Below, one piece after another: positions 10,926-26,178 of a DNA stretch of 64,000 nt. Location of the stretch: contig JAPEIS010000002.1 in NCBI GenBank assembly GCA_029531795.1, forward strand, positions 2,108,001 to 2,172,000. Direction: 5' to 3'. The notes beneath the pieces were generated by a model, which was given only the letters and a program-made list of their open reading frames with translations, was not told the DNA's origin and did not search any database. Position 1 is the stretch's first letter. The number at the start of each line of letters is the position of its first letter. The translations under genes and the position numbers were made by a program. This DNA is from Sclerotinia nivalis (taxonomy: Eukaryota > Ascomycota > Leotiomycetes > Helotiales > Sclerotiniaceae).

Positions 10926-12714
10926 TTAAAACCCAATACTTTTATCCAGAATCGAACTCGGAACACGTGAGCCTCTTCCAAATTCAATTTCATCACCGGG
11001 ATGATGTCTAAAAGCCGGATTCTCACTCGCTTTCCGCCGATGTGCCTCGGCGAATAAAGGATCAGGAACTTGTGACCGGTGGGTATACGAAATAGGAATT
11101 TCTGGCATTGCTGGCACTTCCATGTTACTTTGTTTCCTTTCCAACCGTCCCGTTTGTTGAGCTACCCATGATCTGACAGTACGAAATCGTGGAGCTGTCT
11201 CCTCCGACGTTGTTGTGTATATGGTATCTCGGTTCTGTGGCGCACCTTGGGATGCAGTCGTCCAAGAAAATCGAGAGACTGGATTTTGAGGAGGAGCACT
11301 GTCATCAGGCATTACAAGTGAATCGCCAAATCCTGACGATATTGAGGATAAGTAGCTGATATGATTGGCTTCTTTTCGGGAAGGATCATAAGCATTTGAA
11401 GATTGTCCTGATAGTCCTGACTGCTGGGATCTAATAGTTCCTATTTGAGAATAATAGAAATCGGTATTGCTTGGAGGCCCATATGATTGACCTGGACCAG
11501 CAACTGGACTAGGGGACATGCCCGACCCCGACTGGTTGCTCCTGGTCGAGTTTTGTCTTTGGAGATCTGTACGTAACTCTCTTAAATTTACAGTTGCAGA
11601 TCCTGGACGTCCGAGGGATACTTTGTTGTCAGGGGTATTGAAGCCAGCCATTTCCCTTTCAGCGTATTTTTCATCAATAGGATACCCATTTCGTGAAAGT
11701 TTGCCGCTAACATAACCGGGAGGACGACCCGGGCCATCTCTGTTTCTTCTCCATCCATACCAACGAGCTTCTTCCTCTGATATCTCTCCCCTTGCTAATC
11801 GATTTATCTTCTTCATTCTAATGACGAGACATATAATAGCTCCAAGGATGACGAATATCCCTATTTATCAAGGTCAGCATTGATTAGTTATCATTCCCTT
11901 CAGAGCAACAAACCTATTGATCCAGCACTTATCAAAAGTTTCTCTGCTAAAGGACTCAAATCACCATCACTGTCATTGTGGTCACTTTCGCTGTGAGATT
12001 GAGATGGTATTTCTGAAGAAAGTGATGAAGCGTCATCTTCAAAAGCAGTCGGTGCAGCACTTGCACTGATGGCCTCAAAGGCACTGAAAGTAGACGTGGT
12101 AGCCGTAGCGAAGTCGCATGGAGCTCCATTGGAAATGGAACATAATCCTTTCCTTCCTGGCTGCCCTGAGCTCGGCATGCTGAATGCTGCAAATGACCCT
12201 GTTGGAAGTGACGGCATCGCGGACGTGATGGATATCTGTATGTAGTTAGTACACCCACTGACGAAAAGCTTTCGTCCCAACTCACAGAAGTCGACGGAGA
12301 AGATTCTGATGTCGATGTAGAACTTGGGGTAGCGACAACAACAACAGTCATTACACTTGACGAAGTAGTGATCGTGGTTTGCGTGGTCCAGGCAGTTGCA
12401 GTTTGTGTAGTCCAAGCAGTATCTGTTATTTGGGTCCACGCAGTCCTTGTGACCATTGGAATTGATGAGCTATCTCTATTCCCATTGTCATTGCTGTTTC
12501 CATATCTATTCCCATTATCATTGTCGCTTCCATCTCCATTATTGTTGTCGTTTCCGTCTCTATTCCCATTATCACTGACGTATCCATCTCCATTATCATT
12601 GTCGTTTCCATCCTTTTTCACCAATATCAGGCCGTTCAACATAACATTCCTTTGAACCAATTGGTTCATATATTGCTCTGATTGCTCTCTCATTGGTGCC
12701 ATTGTCGTATTCAT
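10926..12714 (-). CDS. Predicted single-pass membrane protein with Asn/Asp/Gly repeat and Ser/Thr-rich ectodomain
   Basis: Minus-strand exons 12714-12286, 12235-11914 and 11860-10926, all joining in frame (561 aa). The N-terminal part has a degenerate Asn/Asp/Gly repeat (units like DNGNRDGND, residues about 35-80), then a Thr/Trp-rich motif (TAWTQITDTAWTTQT) and a Ser/Thr-rich region. Intron 2 interrupts the single membrane helix (about residues 243-262; ISAGSIGGIFVILGAIICLV). A basic stop-transfer RMKK and a 295-residue cytoplasmic tail rich in Ser, Pro and Arg follow (EEEARWYGWRRNRDG; GRPPGYVSG). The layout resembles fungal surface sensor or Mid2/WSC-like anchored proteins, but no WSC or CFEM domain is visible. 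No signal peptide follows the chosen ATG; an upstream exon may exist near 12900, or the helix may act as a signal anchor. Function unknown. Confidence 0.75.
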
Positions 12715-14342
12715 TCCTCCGGCAAGTCGTCGCTGCCCGTATCGCGACCGACAGAAGCTAATGCGATATGGACATGAACTGATGAGTATTCTCCTTGGTT
12801 CGAAGTAGAAGAAGAGTGAGCGTGATAAAGTAGATACCGGATCTCATGAAAATAATGATAAGAGAAAGAATGCCACGATCCAGTCGTGTGTAGAACACAA
12901 GTAAGAGAACAAACGGTTGACAAGGAAAAGCAATCAGGAAGCAGCCAAGTCGTGAACCTTGGGCCTTCGAAAGATCGGAACTAGCTAATGAAGTGGAGAA
13001 GAGAGTGCGTTTTGGCAGACAGTCAAGAGAGTGGACGATCTATGCTATTCTCGGAATGGTCATGCATTGAATTTGAATCTGGGGACGAACCGAAGGTCGT
13101 ACAAAGAGACATCATGCAAAGCCACAATAAACTTGTAAAGAATTGGTATATGCGACACGAGGGAAAAAAAACCTACCCGAAAGATTACCTACACTGGCAA
13201 TAATGTGCTCTTTCACTCTGGACCAGACTATATCGAGCTTGGTTCAGCATCTCAAGCATTACTGTGTTTGACATAAGACTCTAGGCTGAGCGTTGCCCCT
13301 GTCCAGAAGTTCGAAGAATGCGGCAGATCATTGCAAGACAACTAAGAAGCTCGCAGCAGTACGTCAGAGCCACTGACTGGTGGACAGGCATTGCTTGGAA
13401 AATTTGATGATATCTGGGACGGAGAGGGCGTTTCGCGCATTGTCCCCTGGTTTCATCATGGGCCCGCTCAACTTACCTACATACTAGGTAGTATATGTGA
13501 AGAATGGTAATTAGAACCTATGAAAGATTGTTTCAACTCATTGACAAAGTGAGCGGAAGTACAGTTATTGAAAGCATGAATGTTGTTGTTGCACCTTTAA
13601 GAGGTTCGTGAGTGATGGAGGATCAAAATGGAATGAGGCTCCACACCTCCCGCAAGGCTGAATAAACACGGCATGAAGCTACCGACCGTATTTTTAACCA
13701 ACACTAAACTCTAAAAGGGGTTTTTTTCCGAGTGCAAGCTAAGCTCACGGTATACTCCGCACCACAGGAACCATTTAAGCTACGAGGGAGTTTGAGATTC
13801 CAGAGGAGTGATATTTAATTTACGAATTAAAGTATGGGAAGGGAAGCGTGAGCTCATTTTACAGTAATTCGTGAATTTCTCACCAAATTATATAAAAGAG
13901 TCCCTCCCTCTCTTCCTAGTAGTACCTACGTGAAAGTAGAAAGTGTCTAGGGAGTATCCGAAACATCATGAAATATTCAATATAAAGTAATCTACACTTC
14001 AATGCATTGTACGTATACCATCTTCAAGATTTTTCAAAGCCACGCACCTCAAAGTATCGTGGCTTACCTAGTAGTATCTTTTCACTTTCGATTCTGTCGC
14101 CACTTTTGAAATTAAATTCCATTGGTCCAGAATGCTGAGGGAAAACCTCTTTGAAGCTGCAGATAACGAATATCACCAATTCATGTGTCAAGGTTTTTCC
14201 TCTGATAACCACCACTATATGTAGCATAAAATTGAGAATGGGGACAGTCGTGTGAAAACTATTGTAAAGTCTGAATAAACTCACATTTCTCTATCATCAT
14301 ACTTTGCTACATCTGACTTTGATATTCAACTCGACTTTCACA
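12715..14342. other. Intergenic region
   Basis: About 1.6 kb shared by two divergently transcribed genes. No gene supported; frame 12988-13203 lacks recognisable features. A copy of the motif TACTCCGCACCA is at 13753-13764. Confidence 0.5.
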
Positions 14343-15605
14343 ATGGCTTTCACCATATCTCGGCTTACAGAAGACGATATTCCTGGCGCTGTGAGCGTTA
14401 TTCAGGAAGCGTTCAAAGAAGACCCTTACAACCTTTGGATTTACAATGATCGATCTAAGGTAAATCCTTCTCATTTCTTCATGTTCAATTTTGCTCTGAT
14501 TTTATTCTTTTCTTCAAGCATTGTATTGTAGCAAGCAATTGTTCCACTTCGCTTTTAGTTAGCTTGACTCGCTGAAATCATGGCGAAGGCGTGTTTCGTG
14601 ATACCTGATACGATCATGTTCGTTCATCACTGACATAGATCTTGACAGCTGAACCTAGTCAGAAACTCGGTGTCTCTTGACATTCGATGTCGATGGGGAA
14701 TTCGAAACGGCTTGTTCTATGTTGCTAAAGACTCTGAAAGCCAACGAATTTTAGGCGTTGCAATGTGGTTACCACCTAAATCTTCTGGAACGCCAGAAAC
14801 ATGGGCAGAATGGCTTGATAGTTGGAAAATGTGGATTCAACAAGTAGGCATGAACATTTGGTACGGTCGAGGTGGCTTGAATGTAAAGGTAAGAAAGCTC
14901 AATCAATATCGTATATTCCGTCTTCTTTCCTTAGCAGGAGCCTCAAAGTCATGAGAGTGTCATTTGTCTTACTGCATTGTCCGCAGTCTTCTTCAGTTTA
15001 GTGGGTAATTGCGGTATGGACTTCAACTTAGTTGCTAGGATTGTGTTTGGGAAGAAACTCTATTCGAGATGAGACTATAGAAAATCTTTTGCCAAGTCCT
15101 ACAAGCAACAAGCAAGGCATGCAAGCAATGGCTAAGTCAGCCCTATCCTATTGCTTTCGAACGTTTCTCCAATCCTTTGCAACGTATTCTATCTTCATCA
15201 TAATTTCTTGCTATGAAATTATGAGACGACCCTCGAAGAAATACTAACGCAATCTCGCCACAGCGTTATTATATTTGGAAGGATAGGCAAGCAGAAGCTC
15301 AATCCGAGATTTGGACAGATCCTCGAGGATACTTCTTTCTAAATATAATGGTTGTTCATCCTGACGCCCAGGGGAGGGGAATTGGAAAGGCGTTAGCCAA
15401 GGAAGTAACAAATGTTGCTGATGCAGAAGGACAAAGATGCTATCTTGAATCTAGTCGGGATATTCCCAACATGAAGATATACGAATCCTTCGGATTCCAC
15501 TTTGAAAAGAAAATGGTTTGTGATGATGAAGGTGACACTTGCAATATCTACTGTATGGTCAGAGAGCCACAAGCAGAGTCAAAAGGATCTAAGAAGGATG
15601 TATGA
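14343..15605 (+). CDS. GNAT-family N-acetyltransferase
   Basis: Exons 14343-14459, 14649-14888 and 15264-15605, all phase 0, 232 aa. The N-terminus (FTISRLTEDDIPGAVSVIQEAF) is the usual GNAT beta1-alpha1. The acetyl-CoA-binding motif A is clear in the last exon: LNIMVVHPDAQGRGIGKAL (the Q/R-x-x-G-x-G/A signature, QGRGIG). It is followed by CYLESSRDIPNMKIYESFGF, the alpha4-beta7 part of the fold. WLPPKSSGTPETWAEWL and YYIWKD are typical of a fungal GNAT subfamily of about 230 aa. The substrate cannot be told. ATG 14343 has a strong context (cacaATGg); ATG 14304 in the same frame would add 13 hydrophobic residues and is less likely. The second intron is unusually long (375 bp) compared with other introns in the window. 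Confidence 0.88.
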
Positions 15606-16632
15606 GACTGTAGGTCTCTATACTACTGCAGGTGCACATGCCAGACGGTCATTCTTCTCCGCTAAGCTGTAAAGGGTCATCGCTATTGTTCTCGCCTGAT
15701 ACACACGGCATTAGATGGACCTTAAAAGCCATGTTACTTGGACAACTCGAAATTTCGCAAGACTTGAAGTGGTTGGCTAATCATTACTGACACTTTTCGG
15801 CGGTCCGGCAATCTTTTGAACTTTCCAAGATCTCCGAAGAACGGAGAGAGTGAGTTTGTAGATAGTACCGGGCGGTTATATATGCTCCATAAAGGATGAT
15901 TTCACCTGAGCTTCTCTTTCTGGGGTTACTATGAGCCTGTTCAACATCTAGGTATAATGGACCATGTTAAAAGATAAGGCGCCGAGACTCTGATTCTGGT
16001 GACAGACTCCACATACGTGACATTTTCAAGTGGGAGCGAAGAAAATTATATTGCAGTGTCACCGAAGTACCTCCTAATAAATAAGTAGACCCACGATTGC
16101 ACAATTTCAACAAGTAACTTGGTTGGTACGGTAAGGTTATTAGACAATTTACTAGACAATTTACAATTTCATGACTTTTGACTTCTTTTCTTTTAAATAC
16201 GGACAGGACCGGAACTGATGGCATCCAGGTCAGAGCTCAATAAATATAAAAAATTGATAAGTTGCGATACCGGTATATGAGTGATTTATTCAGACTCCAG
16301 TTTCTAAAGTCTTGTCTTTTGTTTGAATTGTTTCCGAGGTTATTCGTTCAATTTTCACAGGTGCTCATGCGCATGTCAATAATACCTATCTATGTTCAGT
16401 TGTTGAAGCATTGTTGCGCTGATGAGAGAGAAAGAAGCTATCTTTTTATCGGCTCCCGGTGCGTAATTTTATCCTTGCAGATTTTAGCTTGGAATCTGAT
16501 CCTAGCTTTTATCAAAATAAAAATTCCCTCTCAGTTGATAATTTTATATTTTTGACTTCCATTGTACTTCTTCATTACTCCACGAGTCCTCCTAAAAACC
16601 CTCACCTCCTCAATTTCAGGAGTTTTAGGAGT
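15606..16632. other. Intergenic region
   Basis: About 1 kb between two plus-strand genes. No gene supported. The stretch just before the next start codon is pyrimidine-rich and probably promoter/5' UTR. Confidence 0.5.
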
Positions 16633-18476
16633 ATGGCGTTAGCGACAAGAATGATGAGGTTACCAACTTCAGCTGTTGGTATTCGCACTATCGCTCAACG
16701 ATCATATGCGACATCAAACCGGGCCCTTTTCTCACATGCGCGACCCAACGCCCGAGTCAACGTTGACAAGAGCAAAATCTCTCAAATTGCTCAACGGACC
16801 TACGCAGATGTTGCTTCTGTCAATGTCAAGAAGCCCAAGCGATTTCGATTCTTGACATACACTTGGCGTCTTACATATTTGTCTTTGATCGGAGGAGCCG
16901 CTTATCTTGGTTATGAAGTTTGGGAGCTTCGACATCCAGAGGAGCAATTCCAGCCAGACCCAACCAAGAAGAATTTGGTCATTCTTGGTACGCACAATAC
17001 GTGTCTCCACTTTCCATATGGATAGCTGACATCAATGGGCTAGGTACTGGATGGGGTGCTGTGTCTCTTTTGAAAAAGCTCGACACGGAAAACTATAATG
17101 TCATTGTTATCTCTCCACGAAACTACTTCCTGTTTACCCCTCTTTTGCCATCATGTACAACCGGTACCGTCGAGCACAGATCTATCATGGAGCCTATTCG
17201 AAGCATAACCAGACACAAGAAGGCTGCTGTTAAGTTTTACGAAGCCGAAGCCACAAAAATCGACCCCGAGAAGAAAACCATCTCGATAAACGACAATTCT
17301 GATGTTAAAGGGGCTTCCCATACTACCGAAGTCTCATATGATATGTTGGTTGTAAGTGTTGGTGCGGAAAATGCCACTTTTGGAATTCCCGGTGTCAAAG
17401 AGCACTCGTGCTTCTTGAAGGAGATTGGCGACGCACAAGCAATCAGGAAGAGGATCATGGACTGTGTGGAGACTGCTACTTTCAAGGACCAATCCCCAGA
17501 GGAGGTTGAGCGTCTGTTACACATGGTTGTCGTTGGAGGTGGACCCACCGGTGTTGAATTTGCTGGTGAGCTTCAAGATTTCTTCGACCAAGATATTAAG
17601 AAGTGGGTTCCAGAAATTAGCGACAAGTTTAAGGTTACTCTCATTGAAGCTCTTCCAAATGTTCTTCCTATGTTCTCCAAGCAATTGATTGAATACACCG
17701 AGTCAACTTTCAAAGAAGAGAAGATTACTATCAAGACCAAGACAGCCGTCAAGAAGGTCACCGATAAGACAGTCGAAGCCGAGGCCACTGGACCGGATGG
17801 AAAGAAGTTCACTGAGGTCATGCCTTACGGTCTTCTTGTATGGGCTACCGGAAACGCTGTCCGCCCGGTCGTCAAGGATCTCATGGCACAAATTCCTGCT
17901 CAAAAAGATTCAAGAAGAGGCCTCGCCGTAAATGAATATCTTGTTGTCCAAGGAACTAAGGACATCTGGGCCACTGGGGATTGCGCAGTCGCAGGATATG
18001 CGCCAACAGCTCAAGTAGCATCACAAGAAGGAGCTTTCTTAGCTCGTTTGTTTAACACAATGGCGAAGACCGATACTATCGAACATGAAATCCAGGAATT
18101 AAGTTCTTCCTTGAACCTTGGCCCTGGAAACGCTGCCGAGATTGCCAAAGAGATTGAAGCACACGAGAAGCAATTGAGGAGAATCAAGGACATCAAGCCA
18201 TTCCACTACACACATCAAGGTTCCTTGGCATACATTGGTAGTGAAAGAGCCGTTGCAGATGTCAGCTGGTTGAATGGTAACTTTGCTACTGGTGGTAATT
18301 TGACATATTTGTTCTGGAGAAGTGCATACTTGAGCATGTGCTTTAGCAGTAAGTTTTCCCGCCCCCTTACCTCCCACCTGTTCTTACTAACATAAATTCC
18401 AGCACGCAACCGTATTTTGGTGGTCCTCGACTGGCTTAAATCTAAGACTTTCGGTCGTGACGTTTCCAGAGAATAG
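16633..18476 (+). CDS. Alternative (type II) mitochondrial NADH dehydrogenase, external type
   Basis: Exons 16633-16987, 17044-18348 and 18403-18476, 577 aa. It is a rotenone-insensitive flavoenzyme that oxidises NADH and reduces ubiquinone without pumping protons, on the inner mitochondrial membrane. The N-terminus is a basic, Ser/Arg-rich mitochondrial presequence (MALATRMMRLPTSAVG...). A membrane anchor at about 80-95 (LTYLSLIGGAAYLGYEV) supports the external form. FAD-binding motif ILGTGWGAVSLLK is near residue 118 and the NADH-binding Rossmann motif MVVVGGGPTGVEFAGEL near 278. WATGDCA and the C-terminal amphipathic helix (RILVVLDWLKSKTFGRDVSRE) are family hallmarks. No EF-hand insertion is seen, so it is not the Ca-binding paralogue. 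Intron 1 falls inside the FAD-binding loop; skipping it restores GTGWG exactly. Which NDE paralogue it is cannot be decided here. Confidence 0.93.
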
Positions 18477-20235
18477 ATGATGAGAGAAGGGACAAAAAGA
18501 AAATGGCCGGTTGGTCGGGATAGATGGGAATTGGGAGGGCATGTAACAAATAACGAATTTTCGGGATAGACTGGTTTGGTTTCTTCTTGAACTTGTGCAA
18601 TGGTGTTTTTTATAGAATCTCCGGCTCGAGCTCATGGTGAGTCATTCAGGGAGTTCGAGGGAGCGACAATAGTATATGATGAGAATCGAATGAACATGAT
18701 CATTTCTTCTCCTTCTACTATTGAGAATTTATGCAAAGGTGGGGTGTGATACCATGGGTGCAATAAGGATTTATATAGATGCTTGTATCTATCAAAATAG
18801 TATACTCCTCTCCGTCTATACACCTTTCTAACCTTTTCCCCTGCGAAAAATGACTAGAGCACTTCCTATTTCTAATATCGTAGCCTCGTTGGTACTAAAT
18901 GTAGACTGTAATTTGCCTTCCCTCTACCACAATCCAGTCCATAAGCGCGCGTGCAGAACCGAAAGGTACCTACTATACCATTGTTCTAGGATGTGCACAT
19001 CGTCCTTAGATAATCGTAAAAGGTATATCATTTACTCTCTCACTCTACCAACGGATGATGATTCCAAAATAGGTAACTCAACAACTCCAAATATAGAATC
19101 CATTCCATCCACACAAACAAAGTACGCATAATCAACAATCTAGAACTTTCTAGAACTTATGAGCAATGAAAAGGACCTTCTCATCTTCAAGGTACACTTA
19201 CACAAGAATCGTGGGAGCCACCATATATATGTCCTGAAACGTAGTACCGAATAAAGAAAGTTTGCCTCATCTTTAGTGTAGCACCGGCAAAACTTTCTTT
19301 TTCGTCATACAGAGAATGCCTAAATGTGTATAGCAGAAGCCGTGAGATACTAATGAACTCAAAAACTTCGAAATTAGAGCTTAGAGCTTAGGGTCCCAAA
19401 TCTACTTGTATATGTTTGAACTAGTGGTACTTGAACATATCGTAATGACTCGGGTCTTGACATGTCAGATTCTGGGTAAGTCTTAGTTCCGGCAAATGCT
19501 TTCAAGCCTCGTGTCCCGAGATGGTTGTTTGTAGGTACTCCTACTTCATGGCGATATTGACTACCAAGTAGGTAAAGATGGATGAATGGATGAAATGAAC
19601 AGCTAATAATATTATCGTGATGTGCTAAATGAAATTTAAAAGAGATAACATTACCTATATCAAAGTAGAATATATTCCATCAATTAATTAATATCAGGGA
19701 TTCTACAACATTCTTTGCCATGCGAGGCTGATGACTTAATTGAACCTACCTTGGAAAGGCAATTAATTGTGTTCACTCACACTACAACCTTTTGCGTGGC
19801 CTTCTCGTTGCCTATTTTATCGATTATTCACCCATTTATTATGCCCCATACAAACCACCAGACAAAAACACCTTGCAAAAATTAGACTGTAACACTGTAC
19901 TAAGCGGAAGAAACCAATAGAAAGAATCAGGCTATCTACTGACTTAGCGTGGTTCCGTCATATTCTAGGAACGCTACCTTTAAACTACAATACCCTTAAG
20001 CTGTCTTGATCTCTCCATGTCCAACACAACATCTTTCTTTCCATAAATTCTTTACCAAATCATCCATCCATCCATCCTTCCTTCCTGAAGGTCAATCTAT
20101 CTTCCATCCATCCTCTTTCCTACTTCGATCAAGAAGTTTTTAATTTCAGTAATCGTCAATACTGGGCGATTTCAAAAGATAAATCATCAAAATCTTTAGA
20201 GCTGTTGTCGACTGTTAAGGTCAATATTTATCAAA
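18477..20235. other. Intergenic region
   Basis: About 1.75 kb. Frame 18850-19131 lacks recognisable features. The last 200 bp before CDC48 carry CCATCCATCC/CTTCCTTCC pyrimidine tracts, probably core promoter and 5' UTR. Confidence 0.5.
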
Positions 20236-23013
<2,778 letters not shown>

Positions 23014-23985
23014 ATCTGTACTCTTAATATTTTTCTACGTCATCTACAGCATACACATGAGAACCCGACGAACGTTTGGGGGGGGGCATTTGACCCGGTG
23101 GACTTTGATATGGGGCTCTATGACATTCGACATAGCAAAGTTTCATTCATGACGCCTAACATCATTGTATCAAGCCAAGAGTTGCGAGAGGTATGGAGAT
23201 TTTCATTCATAGCGATATATGGTCAAGGTGGTGCCCTTAGCATAGAATGCGTTACAAAAACACATTTCATAAAATTCTTGTCATGCATGCATTCTTGGTG
23301 AAATGTTTATTTTAAGATATAATGACGTGTAGAGACCTATAGAGTTACCGATTCCAGAACGCCTCTTGGGTATGTATGAAGCTTCGACTTATTTTACATG
23401 ATATTCCTCGATCATCTCCTAGCGTGTGTGGTAGATAAGTGTAATGTACGGAGTATGTATGCAATTGCGCAGAGGATTCCCAGCCTATTGAATCCCTTCA
23501 TTCCCCAACCCCAAACCCAACCTCAATCCCAATTCCCAATTTCCAACTCCCAAATGTCCTTTTGCACGCCTTGTATATATACCCCAGATGTGATGTGATG
23601 ATGTGATGTGATGATGTGATGTGATGATTGCTTATGTTGAAAACATCCCTTTCTCCGCTTTGACTGTGTAATACCCATCCAAAACGAGGTATGTATGTAT
23701 GTATGTATGGGAGAAGGATGTCTACCTAGGTAGGGCAAGCTCTAGATGTTGGGATAGGTTCGTTGATATCCATGTCCATATCCACATCTGCTGTGTGTAT
23801 ATATCGAGGATGGACACCCAATAAATGTTGCTTGCTTGTTTGCTTGCTGCCACTATCCTTTTCTTCCTTGCTTCTATGCTCTGTACCCATCTAGATCCTC
23901 ATCCCCAAAATTCCACATTATTCATTATTCCCCATCCCTCATTCCTAGGAACACAAGATAAAATGACAACTCTCCAAGCAACTGT
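23014..23985. other. Intergenic region with a 13-bp tandem repeat
   Basis: Convergent gap between CDC48 and a minus-strand gene. It holds three perfect copies of GATGTGATGTGAT (23587-23625), a short GTAT microsatellite near 23690-23708, the motif TACGGAGTA at 23447-23455, and CTACCTAGGTAG at 23722-23733. No gene supported; the frames at 23398-23598 and 23825-24259 are chance or antisense. Confidence 0.6.
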
Positions 23986-24549
23986 TCACTCCACAACTTC
24001 ACACACAGCCTCTAATGACTCCCTCGTAATTCGCACTCCTTCCTCTACTACATTTTTCGGCAGCGCAAGACTTTGTCCGCGTTCGCCGCGTCCTTTTGCA
24101 GTGCCTTCTTTTTCCTTCTTGTCTTTGTCTTTTTCCTTCTCTGCAGAGGTAGATGTGGATGTAGAACCATTAACGCCATTGGTAGAGGAGGACTGTGCAA
24201 GTGTATCCGCTCGTATGTCTTCCAGGACTTTGGCCATGAGAACGGGGAATGTGGTGTAGTTTCCTGAGCGGAGGAGGGAGAGAGCGTGAGTTTGGATTAG
24301 GGTGGGCCAATTGGTGGGGGAGGAGTGGAGGGAGTGGAGGAGGATTTCTTGGATTCTGTGGAGTGGGAGGGGAGGTTAGTGAGGGTTTTGGTTTTGGGAG
24401 GGGGGAGAGGGAGGGACACACTTGGCAACATGCCCATCTTTTAATAATAGAGAATTTATTTGTGATCGTAAATCTGCATCTTGGGTTGTGGGGGTATAGT
24501 TTGCGGCGCTCTTGGATACGCGGACGGGAGTGGTGGGTTCGGATGCCAT
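23986..24549 (-). CDS. Small conserved fungal protein of unknown function
   Basis: Minus-strand exons 24549-24422 and 24355-23986, 165 aa. The N-terminal part is short and polar (MASEPTTPVRVSKSAANYTP), followed by a helical domain at about 28-90 (DADLRSQINSLLLKDGHVAK, then IQEILLHSLHSS, THALSLLRSGNYTTFPVLMA, KVLEDIRAD). A charged Lys/Glu-rich low-complexity linker (about 105-130) and a final helix (LPKNVVEEGVRITRESLEAV) complete it. The helix-linker-helix layout suggests a scaffold or subunit of a nuclear complex, but I cannot name a family. The intron uses the weaker donor GTGTGT; the other local GT two bases on breaks the frame, and the chosen one restores KIQEILL. Moderately sure it is a real gene. 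Confidence 0.7.
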
Positions 24550-26178
24550 TGTGAGTGACTGAGTGACTGAGTGGTTTGTATAAATTCGGAGTTGAAAGTT
24601 AGGTATGAGTATTGGTCTTGTGTGTTTCTAGTGTGTACGGGACACACAATGAGTTGACTGAGTTTTCCAGGAGACTCTGAGGTGGATGGACGATTGATAT
24701 GAGCGCAGAGTATGAAAATATATTCTGAAGGTCAGATTCGTGAGGGAGAATGGAAATTTGGTTCAGAATTGTTCTTTTGCTGTCTTGTTGTGTATGACTT
24801 CTGGTACCTCGTCGGCGAGGCTGGGTTGAAGGCTGAATTTTGTTTGTGTGTTGGACCAATGAGGTAATTGGATGTAATTGGATGGGGATTTGGTGATCAT
24901 GGGGGTGTGGAAATAGATTTTGATAGGGATTATTGCTTAAGCGAGGGATAGTTTTAATTATTTCATACTTAATTTGTAGTTTGTTATTCTTAATTCTTAC
25001 GTGAGTATATCTTCATTTCTATTGTAATACTTATATCGCTCAGTGATGTAATTATTCCTCTATCTCGATTATCTACTTTGATCTGGACATTCATAAATCT
25101 ATCTACGAAGTACGACTGACTCAGCCTCAGCTCCAAGAATATGTTCTACATCGGCGAGGCCAATTATTATTATCACACCCATGAAGCATAGAATCTTGAT
25201 GTCCAATAAATCGATCACACCACTTTCCAAAACTGAAACCGTGAAACCCTTCACAGGTTTCATAGGCAAACAACTACACAAAGTCTATTCCAATCTCACC
25301 TGTTTTTCAAACGCGTTGCTTCATTCCATTGGATGAGAGGGCGACTGTGCCTTGAATGATGAAAATGGGCGCTTCATCCAATGCCATGTTCAACTCGGGT
25401 CAATTCTTAAAAAGCCATGGTATTTCTGTCTTGAAAGATCGTTTTTCAAACGCTCCCAAGGTCGAATCGATGTAGGTCTTTCCCTTTACCTTTTTATCTT
25501 TCTCCGGAGTGTTTGATCAACTTGCTCCGTGGTTATTGTCATTCCCGTTGATCGTCTTACTCCTTATACTCTGATCTTCGCATACACATTCTCATGTTTC
25601 CTTCGCCATTTGTTTCTACTTCGGCGACATTTTTTCATACTGTACTTCTCTTCTTCTTCTCTTTTTGCGTTCCTGTCATGATGCACCAGGAATCATTATG
25701 CACAGTGCCGTTGCCACTTCATATCAAATGAACACCTCATCAACCAAACGCTGAAGCATCGGAAGATCTTTTTTTGCTCTCTCAAAAACTGCGTCATCAG
25801 TCGGCAGGCACTGTTCTGGCACGAACTCCCTTTGAAGTAAGATCATTATCTTTTCAAACTAGTAAATTTCAAGGCTCAATTGAGTCACATCAGACAAATT
25901 ACGTCGGAAAGCAAGGCTATTGTGGTGTGTTGAGTCGCAAACGAAGAATCTCAAACGTGACAAGTTTCGACTCCTGGCAAACTGGCAAACTCATTCGACT
26001 TCCATCGTCACGAACTATCCGGAGAGTATTTTTCTGATCATTATCCCAATTCAATTATTGGGTACATCATACACCCAAGATCTCCACCAGCAAGGTGATC
26101 CAGCTTTGGGATACACTCGAAACTTTTTTTCTTTGCAAGACCTGAAGGTCTCCAGAGATTCCACCAAAAACTTCCAAA
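24550..26178. other. Intergenic region
   Basis: About 1.6 kb between divergent genes. Frames 25774-26037 and 25920-26237 have no recognisable features and probably lie in the 5' UTR of the next plus-strand gene. Confidence 0.5.
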
